A stretch of DNA of 64,000 nt from Asanoa siamensis (GTDB taxonomy: Bacteria; Actinomycetota; Actinomycetes; Mycobacteriales; Micromonosporaceae), in the NCBI RefSeq assembly GCF_016862555.1, contig NZ_BONE01000031.1, forward strand, positions 27,839 to 91,838, read 5' to 3'. Position 1 is the stretch's first letter. Each line of letters begins with the position of its first letter. Both the position numbers and the translations under genes were made by a program. Under the pieces are notes generated by a model, which was not told the origin of the DNA, did no database searches, and worked only from the letters and a program-made list of their open reading frames with translations. Of this stretch, positions 18,139-27,694 are shown in pieces.

Positions 18139-19671
18139 TCAGTCCTCGCCCGTGACCACCGCCAGCCGGTCCGCCCGCCGACCGCGGAACAGCTTGGGCA
18201 GGTGCGGCAGGGCGAGCGCGGCCACGGCGAGCAGCAGCAGCGCGAGCGTCAGCGGCCGGGTCACGAAGATCGACAGGTCGCCGTCGGCGAGCAGCAGCGC
18301 GCGCCGGAACTGGGTCTCCATCAGCGGTCCCAGGATCAGCCCGAGGATGGCGGGCGCGATCGGGAAGTCCAGGTGCCGCATGAGCATGGCGACCAGGCCG
18401 ATGCCGTACGCGAGCAGCACGTCGACGATGTTCCCGGACACCGCGTACACGCCCAGCGTGGCGAACACGAGGATGCCGGCGTAGAGCAGCGGCCGCGGCA
18501 CCTGCAGCACCTTCACCCACAGCCGGATGAGCGGGAGGTTGAGCGCGAGCAGCAGCACGTTGCCGACGAACAGCGACGCGATCAGCGCCCAGACCAGACT
18601 GCTCTGGGTCTGGAAGAGCTGCGGGCCCGGGGAGAGGTTGAAGTAGCTGAACGCGGCCAGCATGACCGCGGCGGTGGCGGAGGTCGGAATGCCGAGGGTC
18701 AGCAGCGGTACGAGCACCCCGGAGAACGACGCGTTGTTGGCCGCCTCGGGGCCGGCGACGCCCTCGATCGCGCCCCGGCCGAACTCGTCCTTGTTCTTGG
18801 CGCGCCGCTTCTCGTACATGTAGGACAGGAACGTGGGCAGTTCCGCGCCGCCCGACGGCAGCGCGCCGAACGGGAAACCGAGCGCGGTGCCGCGCAGCCA
18901 CGGGCGCCAGGACCGGGCCCAGTCGGCGCGGGAGAGCCAGGCGAAGCCCGTCGCCGGCTCCAGCGGCACCGGCTTCTCGGGCAGGTCCCGCAGGCGCGAG
19001 GCGATGAACAGCGCCTCGCCGACCGCGAACAGGCCGACGATCACGACCACCACGTCGATGCCGTCGAGCATCGACGCGACGCCGAAGGTGAAGCGGGCCT
19101 GGCCCGTCAGCGCGTCGATCCCGACGACACCGAGGAACAGCCCGAACGTCAGCGACATCAGGCCGCGGACGAGCGACGCACCGACCACCGCGGTGACGGT
19201 GACCATCGCGAGCAGCGCCAGCGCGAAGTAGTCCGAGGCGCGGAACGACACCGCCAGCCGGGCCATCGGCTCGGTCACGAACGTGAGCAGGACGGTCGTG
19301 ATGATCGCGGCGACGAACGAGCCGATCGCGGCCGTGGCGAGCGCGGCGCGGGCCCGGCCGCGCCGGGCCATCTGGTAGCCCTCGATCGAGGTCGCCACCG
19401 AGGCGGACTCGCCGGGCGTGTTGAGCAGGATCGAGGTGGTGGAGCCGCCGTACATGGCGCCGTAGTAGATGCCGGCGAACATGATCAGGGTGCCGGTCGG
19501 GTCGTCCAACTCGAGCGCGACGGGCAGCAGCAGCGCGATGGTCAGGGCCGGGCCGATGCCGGGCAGCATGCCGACCAGGGTGCCGACGGTGACACCGATG
19601 GCCGCGTACAACAGGTTCTGCGGCGTCAGCACCGTGCCGAAGCCGTCGACGAGGTCGGCGAACGCGTTCAC
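18139..19671 (-). CDS. tctA: Tripartite tricarboxylate transporter large permease TctA
   Basis: A 510-aa polytopic membrane protein with the TctA signature [20 protein letters not shown] near the N-terminus and [20 protein letters not shown]. The second repeat has [20 protein letters not shown] and [16 protein letters not shown]. It forms the solute-transport path together with TctB, probably driven by an ion gradient. The GTG start overlaps the tctB stop by 4 nt (GTGA). Confidence 0.95.
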   Translation of the reverse strand: MNAFADLVDGFGTVLTPQNLLYAAIGVTVGTLVGMLPGIGPALTIALLLPVALELDDPTGTLIMFAGIYYGAMYGGSTTSILLNTPGESASVATSIEGYQMARRGRARAALATAAIGSFVAAIITTVLLTFVTEPMARLAVSFRASDYFALALLAMVTVTAVVGASLVRGLMSLTFGLFLGVVGIDALTGQARFTFGVASMLDGIDVVVVIVGLFAVGEALFIASRLRDLPEKPVPLEPATGFAWLSRADWARSWRPWLRGTALGFPFGALPSGGAELPTFLSYMYEKRRAKNKDEFGRGAIEGVAGPEAANNASFSGVLVPLLTLGIPTSATAAVMLAAFSYFNLSPGPQLFQTQSSLVWALIASLFVGNVLLLALNLPLIRLWVKVLQVPRPLLYAGILVFATLGVYAVSGNIVDVLLAYGIGLVAMLMRHLDFPIAPAILGLILGPLMETQFRRALLLADGDLSIFVTRPLTLALLLLAVAALALPHLPKLFRGRRADRLAVVTGED

Positions 19672-20174
19672 AGCGGCAGCACCCCCGCCGGAAGCACGAT
19701 GCCGAGCAGCTTGGTGAAGGCGAGGTAGACGGTCAGGGAGAGCGCGAGACCGACGATCGCGTCACGGGCGATCACCTCGCGGAACGGACGGGTGGAGAGC
19801 AACTGTGCCGCTCCGATGTAGAACGCGAGGGTGGCGAGCACGTAGCCGACCGCCGTGTACTTCAGGACGAACGCGTACGTGACGAGCAGCGCCAGCAACA
19901 GGAGCGGCGCCCGCCAGGCGGGGCGGGGTCCGTCGTCGGTCGCCGGGGTCCGGCGGCGCCAGGCGACGACCTGGGTGCCGAGATAGAGGCCGGCCACGAC
20001 CACCCACAGCCCGGTGACCACGAGCGGTGCGAACGTCGGCCCGCCCAGCGTGACGCCGCGGTCGGCGCCGACGACCAGCGCCCGCGCGAACAGCGCCAGC
20101 CCGGCCGCGACGAGGACCACGCCGGCGGCGAGCCCGGCCAGCGGGCTCGCCTCCGGCCGACCTGGTTCGGTCAC
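19668..20174 (-). CDS. tctB: Tripartite tricarboxylate transporter small subunit TctB
   Basis: A 168-aa protein with four predicted helices ([68 protein letters not shown]), plus a last helix around [20 protein letters not shown], which ends in a short tail. This is the normal TctB layout. The start is GTG 20174, overlapping the upstream tctC stop by 4 nt. It pairs with TctA. Confidence 0.9.
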   Translation of the reverse strand: MTEPGRPEASPLAGLAAGVVLVAAGLALFARALVVGADRGVTLGGPTFAPLVVTGLWVVVAGLYLGTQVVAWRRRTPATDDGPRPAWRAPLLLLALLVTYAFVLKYTAVGYVLATLAFYIGAAQLLSTRPFREVIARDAIVGLALSLTVYLAFTKLLGIVLPAGVLPL

Positions 20175-21193
20175 TGGCCAAGCCCGATCTCGGCGAGAAC
20201 CGAGGTGATCCGGGTGCTCTCGGACTCGAAGTACGCCTTCGCCTCGTCGCCGGACTTGTAGAAGTCCTGCCACTTCTTCTCGGCGAGCGCCTGCTTCCAC
20301 GCGTCGGAGGCGTGCAGCTTGTCGACCAGCCCGATCACCGCGGTCCGGTCGGCGTCGCTGATCCCGGGCGGTGCCACGACGCCGCGCCAGTTCAGCAGTT
20401 CCACCTCGTACCCGGCGTCCTTGATCGTCGGGGTGGGCGTGCCGGCCCCGACGTCCTCCGGCGCCGCGCCGGAGACGGCCAGCGCCCGCAGGTCGCCGGC
20501 CTTGACCAGGTCGGCGAACTCGCTGGCACCGGAGACCCCGACCGAGATGTCGCCGGAGAGCAGCGCGGCCTTGGCCTCACCGCCGCCCGAGTAGGCCACG
20601 TACTGCTTCGCCACCGTCTTCGCGTCGGCGCCGGCCGCCTTGGCCAGCAGCCCGACGAGGATGTGGTCGGTGCCGCCGGCCGAGCCGCCGCCCCATTTCA
20701 CCGCGGTCGGGTCGGCCTTGGCGGCGTCCAGGAGATCCTTCAGGCTCTGGTACGGCGAGTCGGCGCGCACGACGACGACCTCGGACTCGGAGGTCAGCGT
20801 CGCGATCGGCGTCGTCCCGGTCAGGTTCACCTGCGACTTGTTGGTGACGACGCCACCGATCATCACGAGGCCGGTGATCATGAGCTGGTGGGCGTTGCCG
20901 GAGTGGCTGCTGACGAGCTCGGCCAGGCCGATCGTGCCGGCGGCACCGTTGACGTTGCGCACCTCCGCCGACTGTCCGTTGAGGAGGCTCGCGTCCTGCA
21001 ACGCCTTCTGCATCGAGCGGGCGGTGGTGTCCCACCCGCCACCGGCGGCCGCCGGCGCCATGATCTGCAACGTCTTGCTCGGGTACGCCGCGGCGGCCGG
21101 CTCCTCCTTCCCACCGACCGACTGCTCCGCGCAACCGGCCGCGCCGAGGACGAGCGCGGACACCGCTATGCCGAGGAACCTTCTGCGCATCAT
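20171..21193 (-). CDS. tctC: TctC-type tricarboxylate-binding lipoprotein, first copy
   Basis: A 340-aa lipoprotein (lipobox LGAAGC). Conserved TctC features are YPSKTLQIMAPAAAGGGWDT, WGGGSAGGTDHILVGLLAKA and LLNWRGVVAPPGISDADRTA. Two ATGs are adjacent. 21193 is chosen because AGGAG lies 8 nt upstream. It is first in the operon tctC-tctB-tctA-tctC, divergent from a CitA/CitB-like sensor system that probably controls it in response to citrate-like carboxylates. Confidence 0.92.
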   Translation of the reverse strand: MMRRRFLGIAVSALVLGAAGCAEQSVGGKEEPAAAAYPSKTLQIMAPAAAGGGWDTTARSMQKALQDASLLNGQSAEVRNVNGAAGTIGLAELVSSHSGNAHQLMITGLVMIGGVVTNKSQVNLTGTTPIATLTSESEVVVVRADSPYQSLKDLLDAAKADPTAVKWGGGSAGGTDHILVGLLAKAAGADAKTVAKQYVAYSGGGEAKAALLSGDISVGVSGASEFADLVKAGDLRALAVSGAAPEDVGAGTPTPTIKDAGYEVELLNWRGVVAPPGISDADRTAVIGLVDKLHASDAWKQALAEKKWQDFYKSGDEAKAYFESESTRITSVLAEIGLGQ

Positions 21194-21386
21194 GGGGGTG
21201 ACGCTCCTGTCGCGGAGGGATGGCGGGCGTGCTACCGCGCACCATGCCCGAGCCCGCGGCGGCGGGTCACGCTTGTGGCCGCACAGGAACTTCTGGTCGT
21301 TTCGGTCGCGGCCGACGGAGCCCGCCTTTCGCCGGAACGGCCGGCGAGTACCCTCGGTCGACACACCGGCCGCGAGGAGCAGGCGT

Positions 21387-22925
21387 ATGCGCTGGCAGCT
21401 CACCCTCACCCGGCAGCTCCTGCTGTTCCAGCTCGGCATCGTGCTGCTGGTCGTGGCCGCGGTCGCCGCGGTGTCATTGGCCGGGTCCGCCGCCGCGTTC
21501 CGGCGCGAGGAGGGCGGCCGGTTGCGGTCGATCGCGGCGAACCTCGCCGCCAACGAGACGGTCCGACAAGGTGTCGGCGACCCGCTCTGGCAGGAGCCGC
21601 TGGCGGGAGTGGCCGAGACCGCGCGCAGCGTCTCCGGATCCTCCTTCGTCGTGCTGACCGACGCGGGCGGGACCCTGCTGACCGGCCCGGACAGCGGTCG
21701 CCGGGCTCCGTTGGGCGACAGCTACGGGCTCGCCGGCCGCGGCTGGCTCGGGGTCGTGGACGACGGGTCCCGGTTCCTCGTCGCGCACGAGCCGATCCTG
21801 GACCCGGGCGACGCCCGCGTGCTGGGCCTGGTGATCGCCGGCAAGGCGTACCCGTCGTGGCCCGAGCTGATCGCGGCCGCCACCCCGGACCTGCTGACCT
21901 ACCTGCTGCTCGGGTCCGTGCTCGGCGTCGGCGGCTCCCTGCTGCTGGCCCGCCGCGTGAAGCGGCAGACGCTCGGGCTCGAGCCGCGCGAGATCGCCGG
22001 GCTCGTCGAGCACCGCGAGGCCATGCTGCACGGCATCAAGGAGGGCCTGATGGGCCTGGACACCGCCGGCCGGGTGACGCTGGCCAACGACGAGGCGGTC
22101 CGGCTGCTCGGGCTGCCACCCGACGCCACGGGCCGCCCGCTGCGGGCGATCGTCGGCGCGCCGCTGGCCGACCTGCTGACCGGCGGCATCGACGAGCCCG
22201 ACGCGGTCGTCGTGCAGGACGCCCGGGTGCTGGTGCTCAACCGGATGCCGGTGGTCGTGCGCGGCACCGCGGTCGGGTCGGTGACGACGCTGCGCGACCA
22301 GACCGAGCTGTCCTCGCTGGAGCGTGAGCTGGCCCTGAGCCGCACGGCGACCGACACCCTGCGGGCGCAGGCCCACGAGTTCACGAACCGGCTCCACACG
22401 ATCTCCGGGCTGCTCCAGCTCGGCCAGCACGAGGAGGCGGTCACCTTCATCATCAGCGCCGGTGAGGCCCAGGAGGCCCTGAGCAACGAGGTGCAGTCGC
22501 GGATCGCCGACCCGGCCCTGGCCGCGTTGATCATCGCCAAGGCGAGCGTCGCCGCCGAGTTGCGGGTGAAGCTGGCCGTCCGGGCCGACAGCGGCATCCC
22601 CACGCCGCTGGACGACCAGCTCTCGGCCGACCTCGTCACGGTCACCGGCAACCTCGTCGACAACGCCATCGACGCGGTGTCGCCGGGCGGGCGCGTCGAG
22701 GTGGGTGTCCGCCACGACGGCACGGACCTGGTCGTCACGGTCTGGGACTCGGGCGCCGGCGTCGGCGGCGACCTCGCCGACCAGGTGGTCCGCAGCGGGT
22801 TCACCACCAAGGGCGGCGACGGTCACCGCGGCCTCGGCCTCGCGCTGGTGAGCCGGGTCTGCGCGGCCCGCGGGGGAGCGGTCACGGTCGACGGGCCGAC
22901 GTTCACGGCGCGGCTGCGCGCATGA
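21387..22925 (+). CDS. CitA/DcuS-like sensor histidine kinase
   Basis: A 512-aa kinase. TM1 (LLLFQLGIVLLVVAAVAAVS) is near residues 10-30. An extracytoplasmic PAS-like sensor runs to about 165, and TM2 is at about 170-190 (DLLTYLLLGSVLGVGGSLLL). A cytoplasmic PAS (LMGLDTAGRVTLANDEAVRL) follows. The phospho-acceptor region QAHEFTNRLHTISGLLQLG has the His-Glu-Phe pattern of the citrate/fumarate family, and the HATPase has NLVDNAID and GHRGLGLALV. GTG/ATG choice: ATG 21387 follows GAGGAGC. It overlaps the response regulator by 4 nt and probably senses the substrate of the divergent Tct transporter. Confidence 0.93.
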   Translation: MRWQLTLTRQLLLFQLGIVLLVVAAVAAVSLAGSAAAFRREEGGRLRSIAANLAANETVRQGVGDPLWQEPLAGVAETARSVSGSSFVVLTDAGGTLLTGPDSGRRAPLGDSYGLAGRGWLGVVDDGSRFLVAHEPILDPGDARVLGLVIAGKAYPSWPELIAAATPDLLTYLLLGSVLGVGGSLLLARRVKRQTLGLEPREIAGLVEHREAMLHGIKEGLMGLDTAGRVTLANDEAVRLLGLPPDATGRPLRAIVGAPLADLLTGGIDEPDAVVVQDARVLVLNRMPVVVRGTAVGSVTTLRDQTELSSLERELALSRTATDTLRAQAHEFTNRLHTISGLLQLGQHEEAVTFIISAGEAQEALSNEVQSRIADPALAALIIAKASVAAELRVKLAVRADSGIPTPLDDQLSADLVTVTGNLVDNAIDAVSPGGRVEVGVRHDGTDLVVTVWDSGAGVGGDLADQVVRSGFTTKGGDGHRGLGLALVSRVCAARGGAVTVDGPTFTARLRA

Positions 22926-23596
22926 TCCGGGTGCTGGTCGTCGACGACGACTTCATGGTGGCCCGGGTGCACACCGGGCTCGTCGAACGCGTGCCCGGGT
23001 TCACGGTCGTCGGGGTCGCGCACACGGGCGAGGACGCGCTCGCCGCGGTCGACCGGCTCGGTCCCGACCTCGTGCTGCTCGACATCTACCTGCCGGACGT
23101 CTCCGGGCTGGAGGTGCTGCGCCGGCTGCGGGAGAAGGCCAGCCCCGTCGACGTGCTGGTGGTGACCGCCTCGCGCGACGCGCAGACCGTCCGCGACGCC
23201 CTGCGGGGCGGGGTCGTGCACTACGTGGTCAAGCCGTTCTCGTTCGACACCCTGCGGGCGAGCCTGGAACGCTACGAGGCGGCGCTGCAAAGGTTCGCCG
23301 CGGCGGGCCCGGACACCACGGCGCAGACCGATGTGGACAAGCTGTTCGGCGCGCTGCGGGTGACCGACGTGACGCTGCCCAAGGGGCTCAACCCGACCAC
23401 CGCGGACCTGGTGGTCTCCGTCCTGCGGGACAGCGAGACCGACCTGTCCGCGGCGGAGTGCGCGGAGCGGGCCGGGCTGTCCCGGGTCAGCACCCGCCGC
23501 TATCTCGAATACCTGGCCGGCACGGGCCGCGCGGAGGTGCGGCGGCGGTACGGCGGAACGGGCCGGCCGGAGCACCGCTACCGCTGGATCCGCTGA
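22922..23596 (+). CDS. CitB/DcuR-like response regulator
   Basis: A 224-aa regulator. The receiver domain (VLVVDDDFMVARVHTGLVER) has phospho-acceptor Asp in LLDIYLPDVSG (about residue 55), Thr/Ser in VVTASRD and Lys in VKPFSFDTL. The C-terminal helix-turn-helix (DLSAAECAERAGLSRVSTRR) is of the citrate-family type. It is translationally coupled to the kinase (ATGA). The likely target is the tctCBAC promoter in the 193-bp divergent gap. Confidence 0.93.
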   Translation: MIRVLVVDDDFMVARVHTGLVERVPGFTVVGVAHTGEDALAAVDRLGPDLVLLDIYLPDVSGLEVLRRLREKASPVDVLVVTASRDAQTVRDALRGGVVHYVVKPFSFDTLRASLERYEAALQRFAAAGPDTTAQTDVDKLFGALRVTDVTLPKGLNPTTADLVVSVLRDSETDLSAAECAERAGLSRVSTRRYLEYLAGTGRAEVRRRYGGTGRPEHRYRWIR

Positions 23597-23650
23597 CGGG
23601 TCCGTCGATATGGGCCGGGTGGCGCGCGGTCTCGGGCCAGAATCGGTCAT

Positions 23651-25384
23651 ATGGCGCGTACGGTGGCCCAGGCGATGGTCGGCACGCTCAAGGCGTCCGG
23701 CGTGCGGCGCGTCTACGGCATCCCCGGTGACTCCCTCAACGGCTTCACCGACGCCCTGCGCCGCGACGGCGGCCTGGCCTGGGAGCACGTCCGGCACGAG
23801 GAGGCGGGCGCGTTCGCCGCGGCCGGCGAGGCGGCGATCACCGGCGAGCTGGCCGTCTGCGCCGGCAGCTGCGGGCCGGGCAACCTGCACCTGATCAACG
23901 GCCTGTACGACGCCAACCGCAGCGGCGTGCCCGTCCTGGCGATCGCGGCCCACATCCCGGCCGAGGAGATCGGCAGCGACTACTTCCAGGAGACCCACCC
24001 GCAGAACCTGTTCGCCGAGTGCAGCGTCTACTGCGAGCTGGCCAGCATCCCGGAGCAGGTGCCGCGGCTGCTGGAGATGGCGATGCGGGCCGCGCTGCAG
24101 CGTCGGGGTGTGGCCGTGCTGGTCGTACCCGGTGAGATCTTCCTCGACGACGCCGTCGGTCGCTGGCCGACCGCCGTGCGCCGGGCACTCGCCGTCGTGC
24201 GGCCGGACGACGCGTCGCTGGCCGCGGCCGCCGAGGTGCTCAACCGGGCGCAGCGGCCGACCATCCTGGCCGGCGCGGGCTGTGCCGGCGCGCACGAGCA
24301 GGTCATCGCCGTCGCCGGCGCGCTGAAGGCACCGGTGCTGCACGCGATGCGGGGCAAGGAGCACGTCGAGCACGACAACCCGTACGACGTCGGCATGACC
24401 GGGCTCATCGGGTTCAGCTCCGGCTACCGGGCGATGGAGCACTGCGACGCCCTGCTCATGCTCGGCACCGACTTCCCGTACCGGCCGTTCTATCCGGAGG
24501 ACGTGCCCGTGGTCCAGGTCGACGTGCGCGGCGAGCGCATCGGCCGCCGCGTGCCCGTCCGGGTGCCGCTGGTCGGCACGGTCCGCGACACCGTCGACGC
24601 GCTGCTCCCGCTGCTCACCCCGAAGGCGGACACGGCCCACCTGGACCGGATGACCGCCCACTACCGCCGCGCCCGGGCGCGCCTCGACCGCCTGGCCGAG
24701 CCCAGCCGCGGCGACCGCCCGCTGCACCCGCAGCACGTCGCCGCGACGATCGACCGGCTGGCCGCCGACGACGCGGTGTTCACCACCGACGTCGGCACCC
24801 CGTGCATCTGGGCCGCGCGCTACCTGCACATGAACGGCCGGCGCCGGCTGATCGGCTCGTTCAACCACGGCAGCATGGCCAACGCGCTTCCACAGGCGAT
24901 GGGCGCCCAGGCCGTCGACCGCGGCCGGCAGGTGGTCGCCCTCTCCGGCGACGGCGGGCTCGCGATGCTCCTCGGCGAGTTGCTGACGCTGCGCCAGCAA
25001 CGGCTCCCGGTCAAGGTCGTGGTGTTCAACAACGGCGCGCTGTCGTTCGTGGAGCTGGAGATGAAGGCGGCGGGCATCGTCACGTACGCGACGGAGCTCT
25101 CGGACCCGGACTTCGGCGCGATCGCCGCGGCGGCCGGCCTGTTCGGGGCGCGGGTCGAGCGGGCAGACCAGCTCGAGTCCGCGCTGTCGGAGGCGTTCGC
25201 GTTCGACGGGCCGGCGCTGGTCGAGGTGCGCACGGCGCGGCAGGAGCTGTCGCTGCCGCCCAAGCTCACCTATGGACAGATCAAGGGCTTCACGCTGTAC
25301 GCGACGCGCACCATCCTGTCCGGCAACGCCGACGAGATCGTCGAACTGGCCCACACGAACCTGCGCCAGCTCGACCTGGAATAG
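23651..25384 (+). CDS. poxB: Pyruvate dehydrogenase (quinone)/pyruvate oxidase-type TPP enzyme
   Basis: A 577-aa thiamine-diphosphate enzyme. The N-terminal PYR domain has GIPGDSLNGFTDAL and catalytic Glu in RHEEAGAFAAAGEAA. A central FAD/NAD-fold domain is at about 190-330. The C-terminal PP domain has the TPP motif GDGGLAMLLGELLTLRQQ to VVVFNN. GSFNHGSMANALPQAMGAQA is typical of PoxB, which decarboxylates pyruvate to acetate and passes electrons to membrane quinones. Length and motif order match PoxB better than acetolactate synthase. It is monocistronic. Confidence 0.9.
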   Translation: MARTVAQAMVGTLKASGVRRVYGIPGDSLNGFTDALRRDGGLAWEHVRHEEAGAFAAAGEAAITGELAVCAGSCGPGNLHLINGLYDANRSGVPVLAIAAHIPAEEIGSDYFQETHPQNLFAECSVYCELASIPEQVPRLLEMAMRAALQRRGVAVLVVPGEIFLDDAVGRWPTAVRRALAVVRPDDASLAAAAEVLNRAQRPTILAGAGCAGAHEQVIAVAGALKAPVLHAMRGKEHVEHDNPYDVGMTGLIGFSSGYRAMEHCDALLMLGTDFPYRPFYPEDVPVVQVDVRGERIGRRVPVRVPLVGTVRDTVDALLPLLTPKADTAHLDRMTAHYRRARARLDRLAEPSRGDRPLHPQHVAATIDRLAADDAVFTTDVGTPCIWAARYLHMNGRRRLIGSFNHGSMANALPQAMGAQAVDRGRQVVALSGDGGLAMLLGELLTLRQQRLPVKVVVFNNGALSFVELEMKAAGIVTYATELSDPDFGAIAAAAGLFGARVERADQLESALSEAFAFDGPALVEVRTARQELSLPPKLTYGQIKGFTLYATRTILSGNADEIVELAHTNLRQLDLE

Positions 25385-25487
25385 TCGTTCACCCCGGACG
25401 CCTTAATTGTCGTATGACAAGAAATGGTTTCGATTGATCCATGTCCACCCCTAGACTCACGGGCCTGAGATCACGGGGGAGGGCGCC

Positions 25488-26738
25488 ATGCTCGGACGTC
25501 GATCGGTTGTGCTCGCGTTGCTCGTGGCGCTGGGGGTGGTCCCGGCCACCGGGGCCGCGGCGGCCCCGCGCCGGGCCGACCTCACGGTCGCCGCCACCGT
25601 CGCACCGGCGACGGTCTCCACCGCGGGCGGCTCGGCCCAGCTCCGGGTCCCCGTGCGCAACATCGGCGGCGCCCCGGCCGCGGACGCCACCGTGCGGATC
25701 ACGCTGCCGGCGGGCATCGGGCTCGAGGGCGACTCGGTCGCGTTCGCCGACTGGACCTGTGCCGTCGCCGGCCCCGTGTGGACCTGCACCCACCCCGGCC
25801 TTGTCGCAGGTGCCGCGGCCGAGACGCTCACCTTCCCGCTGACGGTGGCGCCCGGGTCCGACGGCGTCGTGCGCACCATCCCGGTCACCGTCGCGACCTC
25901 CACCCGGGAGGCCAGCACGCGCAACAACCGGGCGACCGCGGCCGTCCGCCTCGCCACGCCGGTCCCCGGTGACATCACCGTCGGGTTGACGGCCGTGCCC
26001 GCCGAGGTGGTGGTCGGCGACCGGATCGAACTGCGCGTCCAGGTGCGCAACTCCGGTGCCGGCGACGGCTGGGCCTACGTCAACGTCCCGTTGCCCGACG
26101 GCGTCGACTTCGTCTCGCCCAGCGGCACCGACGGCTGGGACTGCAACTTCGGCCGCGACGTGGAGACGGGCGTCCGCTCGTGGGGCTGCTCGTACACGAG
26201 CGGGTTGGCTCCCGGCGAGGCCGCCCTGCCCCTGCTGCTGTTCGCCACTCTCACCACGGGCACGCCGGGCAGCGTCCTGCCGTTCTCGGTGACCGCCCGC
26301 CCGCAGGAGGGCGAGCCGGACCTCGACGACAACGTCGCCCGCACGCAGGTCACCGTGGTCGAGCCGGCGGTCGTCAGCGGCGTCGTCTGGGCCGACCACG
26401 ACGGCGACGGCCGGCGGGCGGCCGACGAGTCCGGCAGCGGCTACCGCGTCGGCGTGTGGCTCGTCCCGCTCGCGCCCGCCGACGGCGAACCCGCCGAGAT
26501 CCCGGCCACCGTCGCGGCCGACGGCACCTACCGGGCGGCGGTCAAGCCCGGCGCCTACCGCGTGCAGGTGCGTCTGGACAACTGGGTGTGGGCGGACTTC
26601 ACCGCGGCCGACGCCGGCGATTCCGACATCGTCACGGTGGACCACCAGACCTACCAGGTGGTGGGCGACAGCGCGGCGCTCGACCTGCGCGGCGGCACGG
26701 AGACGGTCGTCGACGCCGGCGCCCGCTACGTGAGTTGA
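25488..26738 (+). CDS. Secreted DUF11/CARDB-like repeat protein
   Basis: A 416-aa exported protein with a signal peptide cleaved near residue 28 (VVPATGAAAAPRR). Two Ig-like DUF11-type repeats are seen: about 30-160 (LTVAATVAPATVSTAGGSAQ, VRNIGGAPAADATVRITLPA) and 165-295 (ITVGLTAVPAEVVVGDRIEL). A SdrD-B-like domain follows (VWADHDGDGRRAADESGSG). No sortase motif or C-terminal anchor is visible. It is likely a secreted surface or adhesion-type protein with unknown ligand. GGGGGAGGGC precedes the ATG. Confidence 0.8.
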   Translation: MLGRRSVVLALLVALGVVPATGAAAAPRRADLTVAATVAPATVSTAGGSAQLRVPVRNIGGAPAADATVRITLPAGIGLEGDSVAFADWTCAVAGPVWTCTHPGLVAGAAAETLTFPLTVAPGSDGVVRTIPVTVATSTREASTRNNRATAAVRLATPVPGDITVGLTAVPAEVVVGDRIELRVQVRNSGAGDGWAYVNVPLPDGVDFVSPSGTDGWDCNFGRDVETGVRSWGCSYTSGLAPGEAALPLLLFATLTTGTPGSVLPFSVTARPQEGEPDLDDNVARTQVTVVEPAVVSGVVWADHDGDGRRAADESGSGYRVGVWLVPLAPADGEPAEIPATVAADGTYRAAVKPGAYRVQVRLDNWVWADFTAADAGDSDIVTVDHQTYQVVGDSAALDLRGGTETVVDAGARYVS

Positions 26739-26785
26739 CGTAACGGGTTTCGACCCCGCGACGCTTTCCCACGGGGGGAGGCGCC

Positions 26786-27694
26786 ATGTCCGCGGCAATC
26801 GACGTCAACGGCCTGATCGCGCTGGCCGATCAGGTACGCGCCGCGCCGGCGCGACGCCTGGAGCTGACCGCCGCCTGCGACGGCGTGGCGTGGCTCGCCC
26901 ACGTCCCGGCCGCCACCGAGTCGTGCGTCAACCTCCTCGCCCAGAGCGACCCGCGGGCCCGCGAGATGCCCTGCGAGCTCGGCAGCAGCTCGATGGAGGT
27001 GCCCAGTGCCGTGGCGACCTTCCGCCGGTGGTGGCCCAAGGCGGTCATCGCCATGGGCGACCCGGGGCAGCCCGACCCGCGCGAGCCGTTGCGACCCGGC
27101 GTCGTGCTCTGGCGGTTCGACGGTGTCACCGCGTCGCCGGCGATCGGGCCGCCGAGCGCCACCGGGTCCGCCGCGATCGCGGCTCTCTTCGCCGGCCTGC
27201 CGTGGGAGCCACCGTCGCTGATGGTCGAGGCGGCCGCGCCGCTCGCCGACGTCGAGGTCGAGGACCTGCTGGCCAGCCTGGTGCATCCGCTGCGGCTGCC
27301 GTCCGGCCGGTGGGAGCGCTCGCCCGGTTCGTGGGAACGCTACCTGCAGGCGTGGTGCTGCCTGGGCCTCCTGCACCACCGGCCGGAGCAGCCGTGGCCG
27401 ACCTCGGCCCGGCGGCGGCTGCTGGTCGAGCTCGCCTACGGTGTCGAGGACTGGGTCACCGAAGCGGCTCTCTACGCCCTGGTCGCGGCCGCCTGGGCCG
27501 ACCCCGCCTGCCGCGCGGACGTCGCCGAGCTGGTCCGGACCCGATACAGCCTGATGCGCGCGGCGGCCGAGACCAGACCCCTGACGATCGGGGCCTCGGT
27601 CGCCCAACTGGTCGCCATCACCCCGGAAGCGCCGCCGCGACGACGGTCTCTGTTGGACAAGGTCAGGCGGCGGCCCACTTCCGGACAGCGGTGA
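26786..27694 (+). CDS. Hypothetical protein
   Basis: A 302-aa protein that I do not recognise. It begins VNGLIALADQVRAAPARRLE, is rich in Ala and Trp and has no signal peptide or membrane helix. The C-terminal half looks helical (YLQAWCCLGLLHHRPEQPWP, LYALVAAAWADPACRADVAE). GGGGGGAGGC precedes the ATG 26786. Its 3' end overlaps the convergent gene by 32 nt. Confidence 0.65.
   Translation: MSAAIDVNGLIALADQVRAAPARRLELTAACDGVAWLAHVPAATESCVNLLAQSDPRAREMPCELGSSSMEVPSAVATFRRWWPKAVIAMGDPGQPDPREPLRPGVVLWRFDGVTASPAIGPPSATGSAAIAALFAGLPWEPPSLMVEAAAPLADVEVEDLLASLVHPLRLPSGRWERSPGSWERYLQAWCCLGLLHHRPEQPWPTSARRRLLVELAYGVEDWVTEAALYALVAAAWADPACRADVAELVRTRYSLMRAAAETRPLTIGASVAQLVAITPEAPPRRRSLLDKVRRRPTSGQR

Noticed and set aside
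22823..25354. 843-codon open frame on the minus strand
   Set aside because: Antisense shadow of the response-regulator and poxB genes; Arg/Gly/His-rich composition with no domain, caused by high GC.
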